This document shows positions 15,039 to 18,660 of a DNA stretch of 18,660 nt, piece by piece (the first letter of the stretch is position 1; each line of letters opens with the position of its first letter). Origin of the DNA: an uncultured Centipeda sp. GTDB taxonomy: Bacteria; Bacillota; Negativicutes; Selenomonadales; Selenomonadaceae. The notes below the pieces were generated by a model. That model was not told the origin of the DNA, made no database searches, and worked only from the letters and a program-made list of their open reading frames with translations. The translations under genes were made by a program, and so were the position numbers. Where the stretch lies: positions 1 to 18,660 of the forward strand of contig CALALM010000060.1 of NCBI GenBank assembly GCA_937925565.1, in the 5' to 3' direction.

Positions 15039-16802
15039 TCACAGGAGAGGTTTCGACATGCAGAAATTCTCCCAAATCTCGTGGTACGCCGTTTCCAGTT
15101 CCTCCATATAGCCCTGCGCATCCATCAGGGGGGAACGCTTCATATTCGCACGCAGCCCCATATGATACGCCTCGAGGAGCTTCGGTGTTTCCGCAAGCTT
15201 GACAGCGCGGCGCACATAGTTGATGTCATTTTCTGCAATGAGTTCACGCACCCCCGCATTCGTCAGAATAGAGGCGCCAAAACGAGAGCCATGTGTACGT
15301 CCACGGAGAGAGATAACCGGTACGCCCATGTAGAGCGCCTCGCAGGTTGTCAGTCCGCCGTTGTAGGGAGCCGTATCTAAAGCAATGTCAATATCCCGAT
15401 ACTGCTCGAGATAGTCCGGGCTGTACGGGCGAAACTCGACACGCTCAAGATCATAGCTGAGCATGGAGAGGCGCTTCTTTGCGAAGTTGATGCCGGAGTC
15501 GATGCTCCCAATCTTCCCTTTGATGATGAGCCTAGAGCCGCGCACGGACTCCAATATTCCACGCCAAAGGAGCAGAATTTCATCTGTAACCTTGGCAAAG
15601 TTGTTGAAGCTGCCAAACGTCACATAGCCGTTCCTGCGCACAGGCGGCTCATACCCGGCGTCCGGCATCGTACGAATTGCCTCCGGTACATAGCAAAGAT
15701 GTGAATGCGGGAGACGCAGAACGCGTTCGGTAAACCCCGCCTCTGCCTGATGATCGCCCTTCGGAACACAAACCTCATCGGAGAGGAAATAGTCGATCAC
15801 ATGGAGCCCTGTCGTATTTGTATACCCAATACCGGAAACTTGTACAGGAGCAGGGCGATATGCCATAATTGGAAGCGCATTGTCCTGCGAGTGTCCAGAC
15901 AGGTCGACCAGTATATCGATCTTATCCTCTGCGATCAATCGTGCCGCTGCACGCGGCGATCGTCCGCGCAGATCACGCCAAGTCAAACGGCGCGTGCGCA
16001 AGCGTCCCGTCACGGCGTCACTCCTGCCTGTCGCATAGCAGAATACCATGAACTGTTCGCCGTCAAAATGCCGAAGCAGAGGTATCAAAAAATATGCGAC
16101 CGAATGCTCTCGAAAGTCTGGCGATATATATCCAAGGCGCAGTTTTTTATGGGGCGCTCGCAGCGCATTGTCATGCGTGTATGACTGGACATCCATCAGC
16201 GTATCATAGTACTCGGCCTTGATACGCCCTTCCTTTGCGCCGAGGTGTCGATAGTTCCGCATAAAGAGATATTTACTGTAGAGCTCGGCTGCCTCATCCG
16301 CCTCATCCGCAAGACGGCTGGACATGAGGAGCTCATGTGCAGCCCCTTTCGCCTCCCCTGCAAGATAGAGCGCATCGGCAAGCCATCCCCGTGCACGCCG
16401 CATCATCTGATGATAGATGGCATAGGAGGGATCCTCCTCGCCTAGAATCTTCGCTTTATACATCAGCTCTTCGATCAAATCGGCAAGGAGTGGAATCTCA
16501 TCATCCAGACGAAATTCGAGCGCCGCAAGTCCCGCCTGAACCATACGTGCGCGCGGGTGACGCGGCTGCACACACAATACCTTTTCGGCAAGCTCCTCCG
16601 CCTCGTCGATCCGCCCGCTATAGAGCGCCACCTCGGCATTGACCGCCGTTGCGTCAATATCCCCGGCCATCAATCGATCGACCTCTTGTGCACAGGCGCG
16701 CATGCCCTTCAAATCACCATCAGCAGAGAACTTTGTAGCAAGTCTCAGCCAGTTGATCTTTTCCTCTGCCGTATGTTCAGCCTTTGGCGGCTGCTCCTGC
16801 AT
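15039..16802 (-). CDS. GT41-family glycosyltransferase (O-GlcNAc-transferase-like) with N-terminal TPR-like region
   Basis: Glycosyltransferase of CAZy family GT41, which transfers a sugar from a nucleotide sugar to protein side chains in known members (OGT, SPINDLY, HMW1C-like). Residues 1 to about 215 are helical with TPR-like repeats. The catalytic half has LGYISPDFREHSV (223-235, with His233 at the place of the conserved OGT histidine), VDLSGHSQDNALPIMAYRP (299-317), PVQVSGIGYTNTTG (319-332), FGSFNNFAK (396-404, Lys404) and DIALDTAPYNGGLTT (472-486). It has 587 residues. ATG 16802 has AGGAGG 9 nt upstream. It lies 32 nt after the GT2-like gene and 32 nt before dnaE. The acceptor protein and sugar are unknown; flagellin or a surface protein would be reasonable guesses. 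Confidence 0.88.
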   Translation of the reverse strand: MQEQPPKAEHTAEEKINWLRLATKFSADGDLKGMRACAQEVDRLMAGDIDATAVNAEVALYSGRIDEAEELAEKVLCVQPRHPRARMVQAGLAALEFRLDDEIPLLADLIEELMYKAKILGEEDPSYAIYHQMMRRARGWLADALYLAGEAKGAAHELLMSSRLADEADEAAELYSKYLFMRNYRHLGAKEGRIKAEYYDTLMDVQSYTHDNALRAPHKKLRLGYISPDFREHSVAYFLIPLLRHFDGEQFMVFCYATGRSDAVTGRLRTRRLTWRDLRGRSPRAAARLIAEDKIDILVDLSGHSQDNALPIMAYRPAPVQVSGIGYTNTTGLHVIDYFLSDEVCVPKGDHQAEAGFTERVLRLPHSHLCYVPEAIRTMPDAGYEPPVRRNGYVTFGSFNNFAKVTDEILLLWRGILESVRGSRLIIKGKIGSIDSGINFAKKRLSMLSYDLERVEFRPYSPDYLEQYRDIDIALDTAPYNGGLTTCEALYMGVPVISLRGRTHGSRFGASILTNAGVRELIAENDINYVRRAVKLAETPKLLEAYHMGLRANMKRSPLMDAQGYMEELETAYHEIWENFCMSKPLL

Positions 16803-16834
16803 AGATGAAAACCTCCTTTCCGCATATATTGTAT

Positions 16835-17521
16835 TCAGACCTCGGGATGAAGCTCCGCACCGTATTCATGCAGGAAAATCTTCTGATATCGTTTGTATTC
16901 CGGCGCAAGCGGCTTCTCACGCGGGCAGTGGATGCACCAAAAATCCTCTTCCTGATTTGGAACCACAACGCGAAAATCATGCCGCCGCATCTCCATACAC
17001 ATCGACGTGTCATAGAGATGCCAGCCTGTAAAGAGATCCTCGCGCCACCGAATGCCGTACTGTGTCGCAAGAAAAAGCCCATCCACAGCCTCGACATCAA
17101 TGTAGTCATCATCTGGCTCCATGCAGTGCGAGTCCACCACGCTCTCCGGCTCACAATGATGAAGGACACGCCCGTAAGTACGCAGACCATCCCACCAGAC
17201 TCCCGAACGCGGCAGACTGCGGCAGCCGATCACACCGACAAGCCCAACGGTCGGATCCGCAAAGATGGAAAGCAGATCGGCAATGATATTCTTGTTGACG
17301 ACAAGCACATCCTGATGCAGATAGACATTGTATTTTGCATTGGACACACGCGCACCTTCATTATATCCCGCACACATGGAAACGGCATCACGTACAGGTA
17401 TATATTCTACTGACATCCCATGCGGGATGTGTAGTGATTTTAGATACAGCAGACATTCACTATACATATCCTCGTCATTGACACAGGAAATAAACGCAAT
17501 TTTATTTCGGTTCAGATCCAT
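16835..17521 (-). CDS. GT2-like glycosyltransferase (Glyco_tranf_2_5-like)
   Basis: GT-A-fold glycosyltransferase of the short type often found in Clostridia and Negativicutes surface- or flagellin-glycosylation clusters. From ATG 17521 the protein has 228 residues: KIAFISCVND (7-16), SMCAGYNEGA (48-57), the nucleotide-binding-like YLHQDV (67-72), VGVIGCRSLPRSGVWW (95-110), VDGLFLAT (146-153), the acceptor-side GWHLYD (166-171) and VVPNQ near 186. It holds HQDV where other GT2 enzymes carry DxD. In-frame start candidates exist at 17542 and 17593; I prefer 17521 because it follows the upstream stop codon by 7 nt and the fold begins right after it. The ribosome site (GAGGG) is weak. Donor and acceptor are unknown. 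Confidence 0.8.
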   Translation of the reverse strand: MDLNRNKIAFISCVNDEDMYSECLLYLKSLHIPHGMSVEYIPVRDAVSMCAGYNEGARVSNAKYNVYLHQDVLVVNKNIIADLLSIFADPTVGLVGVIGCRSLPRSGVWWDGLRTYGRVLHHCEPESVVDSHCMEPDDDYIDVEAVDGLFLATQYGIRWREDLFTGWHLYDTSMCMEMRRHDFRVVVPNQEEDFWCIHCPREKPLAPEYKRYQKIFLHEYGAELHPEV

Positions 17522-17528
17522 GATCCCT

Positions 17529-18464
17529 CTATCTCTTTCCATGTGAAGCTTCTCTCTGTAACCTTTGATACAACGCTCGGTCCATCGGATCAATACTCTC
17601 CGACACGCTCACATCCAGCATTTCATGAATAAACACCTCACGTCCATCCGAATGCATGGATAAGGATTGATAAAACGCTGTTGTATGAACAACAGTCTCA
17701 TGAACAAGTGACGAAAGATATGCAGGAAAAACATGAAGATCATCTACCATCTTCCACAGCTTATCAACCGACGCTGCACGTTCCACATCGTACTCAATCC
17801 GGTGGATGAAACGCACCATCTGCGCACGCTCCTTTGCCGTATACATGGACTTGAGGAGCGCAAGCTCGGGCATGGAACGATCCGCACGCACAAGATAAAA
17901 CTCTGTTTCGAGATCGTCACGCTCATTCTCAAACCCGGCAGCGGTAAGCCGCTCAATCAGCCCCTCCGGAGCCTCACGCTTCTGTTGATCCACTCGTACA
18001 CTTTTATAGAACGAGGCGTAGAGAAGATTTTCAAACTCGGCTCTCGCATAGAGTCGAGAAACAATATTATAATAATGGCCTTCCATTAAATTTTGCAGAA
18101 CAGACCAATGCCGAATATTACGAAAACTGGTAAGGAAGGATCCGGTTTCTTTCAGAAACATGGAAAAACCCGCAGCGATATCCTGCGGATTGTCTGCCTG
18201 CTCTAAAGCAAGATCCGATATAATGTAGTCAAAGAATCCCCGTGTATACGGAAGTGGAATCGCAAGATAATCGAGAATCAGCCAATGGATATCCATCGGA
18301 ATATCCACCTCGTCGAGCTCAGCCGTAACAGCATAGAGCTCCGCCTGCGGAAACATCTCACGCAGATCATGCAGATAGGACAAACTCTCAACCACCAAAA
18401 TGCGTAGCGGCGCAGCATTCGGCTGCAAAAAAGAGAGCAGTTCAGGTCGTATTTTTTCAGCCAA
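17529..18464 (-). CDS. Degenerate SAM-methyltransferase-like protein of a glycosylation cassette
   Basis: Protein of 311 residues with a Rossmann-like N-terminal half and a helical C-terminal half of unknown role. RILVVESLSYLHDLREMFP (21-39) looks like the first beta-alpha unit but lacks the glycine-rich SAM loop. PLPYTRGFFDYIISDLALEQ (70-89) and FRNIRHWSVLQNLMEGHYY (114-132) resemble the post-core motifs of methyltransferases found beside GT2 genes, though the usual acidic-His pair is Glu-Gln here. I place the start at TTG 18464, with GGAGGGG 5 nt upstream; the GTG at 18497 has no ribosome site. It is the first gene after the promoter near 18522, and its stop lies 7 nt before the GT2-like gene. 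A catalytic role is doubtful; a scaffold role is possible. Confidence 0.65.
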   Translation of the reverse strand: MAEKIRPELLSFLQPNAAPLRILVVESLSYLHDLREMFPQAELYAVTAELDEVDIPMDIHWLILDYLAIPLPYTRGFFDYIISDLALEQADNPQDIAAGFSMFLKETGSFLTSFRNIRHWSVLQNLMEGHYYNIVSRLYARAEFENLLYASFYKSVRVDQQKREAPEGLIERLTAAGFENERDDLETEFYLVRADRSMPELALLKSMYTAKERAQMVRFIHRIEYDVERAASVDKLWKMVDDLHVFPAYLSSLVHETVVHTTAFYQSLSMHSDGREVFIHEMLDVSVSESIDPMDRALYQRLQREASHGKR

Positions 18465-18469
18465 GCTTG

Positions 18470-18476
18470 CCCCTCC
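18470..18476 (-). promoter_or_regulatory. Ribosome binding site that decides the TTG start at 18464
   Basis: GGAGGGG on the minus strand, 5 nt before TTG 18464. The alternative GTG at 18497 is preceded by pyrimidines only. Confidence 0.6.
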
Positions 18477-18518
18477 ATTTATGATAGACGATCCCACGGA
18501 GGGACACAGATTTCTTTT

Positions 18519-18527
18519 ATTATATCA
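18519..18527 (-). promoter_or_regulatory. Extended -10 promoter for the glycosylation-dnaE gene run
   Basis: Minus strand TGATATAAT: a perfect -10 box with the TGn extension and no good -35 at 17 nt. It predicts a leader of about 48 nt before TTG 18464. It is the only good promoter I see before the run of genes down to at least plsC. Confidence 0.6.
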
Positions 18528-18590
18528 CAATCTGTAAAGAGCCTGTAGTCCTCTCTCCTCTTTTTAGGGAATCGCTGATAAAATGAAGCC

Positions 18591-18660
18591 CGCCAGATTG
18601 GCGTAGATTTTTCGTCCGAACAAGGAGGCAAACCGGACGCATAGCAAAGGCTATGTGGAG
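18591..18660. repeat. Structured palindromic repeat, cut by the right edge
   Basis: Three successive inverted repeats in 65 bases: CGCCA-GAT-TGGCG (18591-18603), CGTCCG-15 nt-CGGACG (18613-18639) and CATAGC-AAAG-GCTATG (18640-18655). The second and third touch each other. The loop of the second holds AAGGAGG, and TGGAG follows the third, so a related unit may repeat beyond the edge. No protein-like frame covers it. The style is that of a dispersed intergenic repeat or a structured RNA end; I cannot name it. Confidence 0.55.

Noticed and set aside
1..18660. CRISPR array, tRNA, rRNA, transposase or replication origin
   Set aside because: No regularly spaced direct repeats, no cloverleaf, no transposase frame and no DnaA-box cluster were seen.

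Overview
The window reads as chromosome from a Gram-positive-lineage bacterium with an outer membrane, most likely Selenomonas or a close relative (class Negativicutes). This is an inference from the Firmicutes-type gene sets (WalJ-type hydrolase, HtrA and RlmH in a row; aroA, cmk and plsC in a row), a moderately high GC content, class II AroA motifs and the style of the glycosyltransferase genes. No rRNA gene or other decisive taxonomic marker is present. Every gene I can support lies on the minus strand, so transcription runs from the right edge to the left.

Layout in transcription order (high to low coordinates). At the right edge (about 18590-18660) is an untranslated, strongly palindromic stretch that looks like one end of a dispersed structured repeat. 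An extended -10 promoter near 18522 starts a long tightly packed run: a degenerate methyltransferase-like protein, a GT2-like glycosyltransferase, a GT41 (O-GlcNAc-transferase-like) TPR glycosyltransferase, dnaE (replicative polymerase), an RsuA/RluB-type pseudouridine synthase, a YhiN/HI0933-type flavoprotein, aroA, cmk and plsC. Gaps are 0-35 nt, and the pseudouridine synthase overlaps the flavoprotein by about 150 nt.

Between plsC and the next intact gene, positions 4977-7013 hold about 2 kb with no intact gene. Read across its frameshifts, it spells out pieces of JetA, then JetC, then JetD, in the order of a Wadjet (SMC-like anti-plasmid) operon. JetB and the JetC ATPase motifs are gone. 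This is a decayed defence locus and the most interesting part of the window. Beyond it come the WalJ-type metallo-hydrolase, an HtrA protease and rlmH, closed by a strong hairpin terminator at 2516-2550.

Two further single-gene units follow: gdhA, with its own promoter region and a UUCG-loop terminator, and uppP, with its own extended -10 promoter. The uppP frame enters sequence unlike the family and unlike the host codon use after residue about 262, and runs off the left edge.

Functionally the window mixes housekeeping (replication, rRNA modification, shikimate pathway, CMP kinase, phospholipid synthesis, nitrogen assimilation, wall-lipid recycling, envelope protein quality control) with a small protein- or surface-glycosylation cassette and a dead plasmid-defence locus. 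I see no tRNA, rRNA, CRISPR array, transposase or replication origin.
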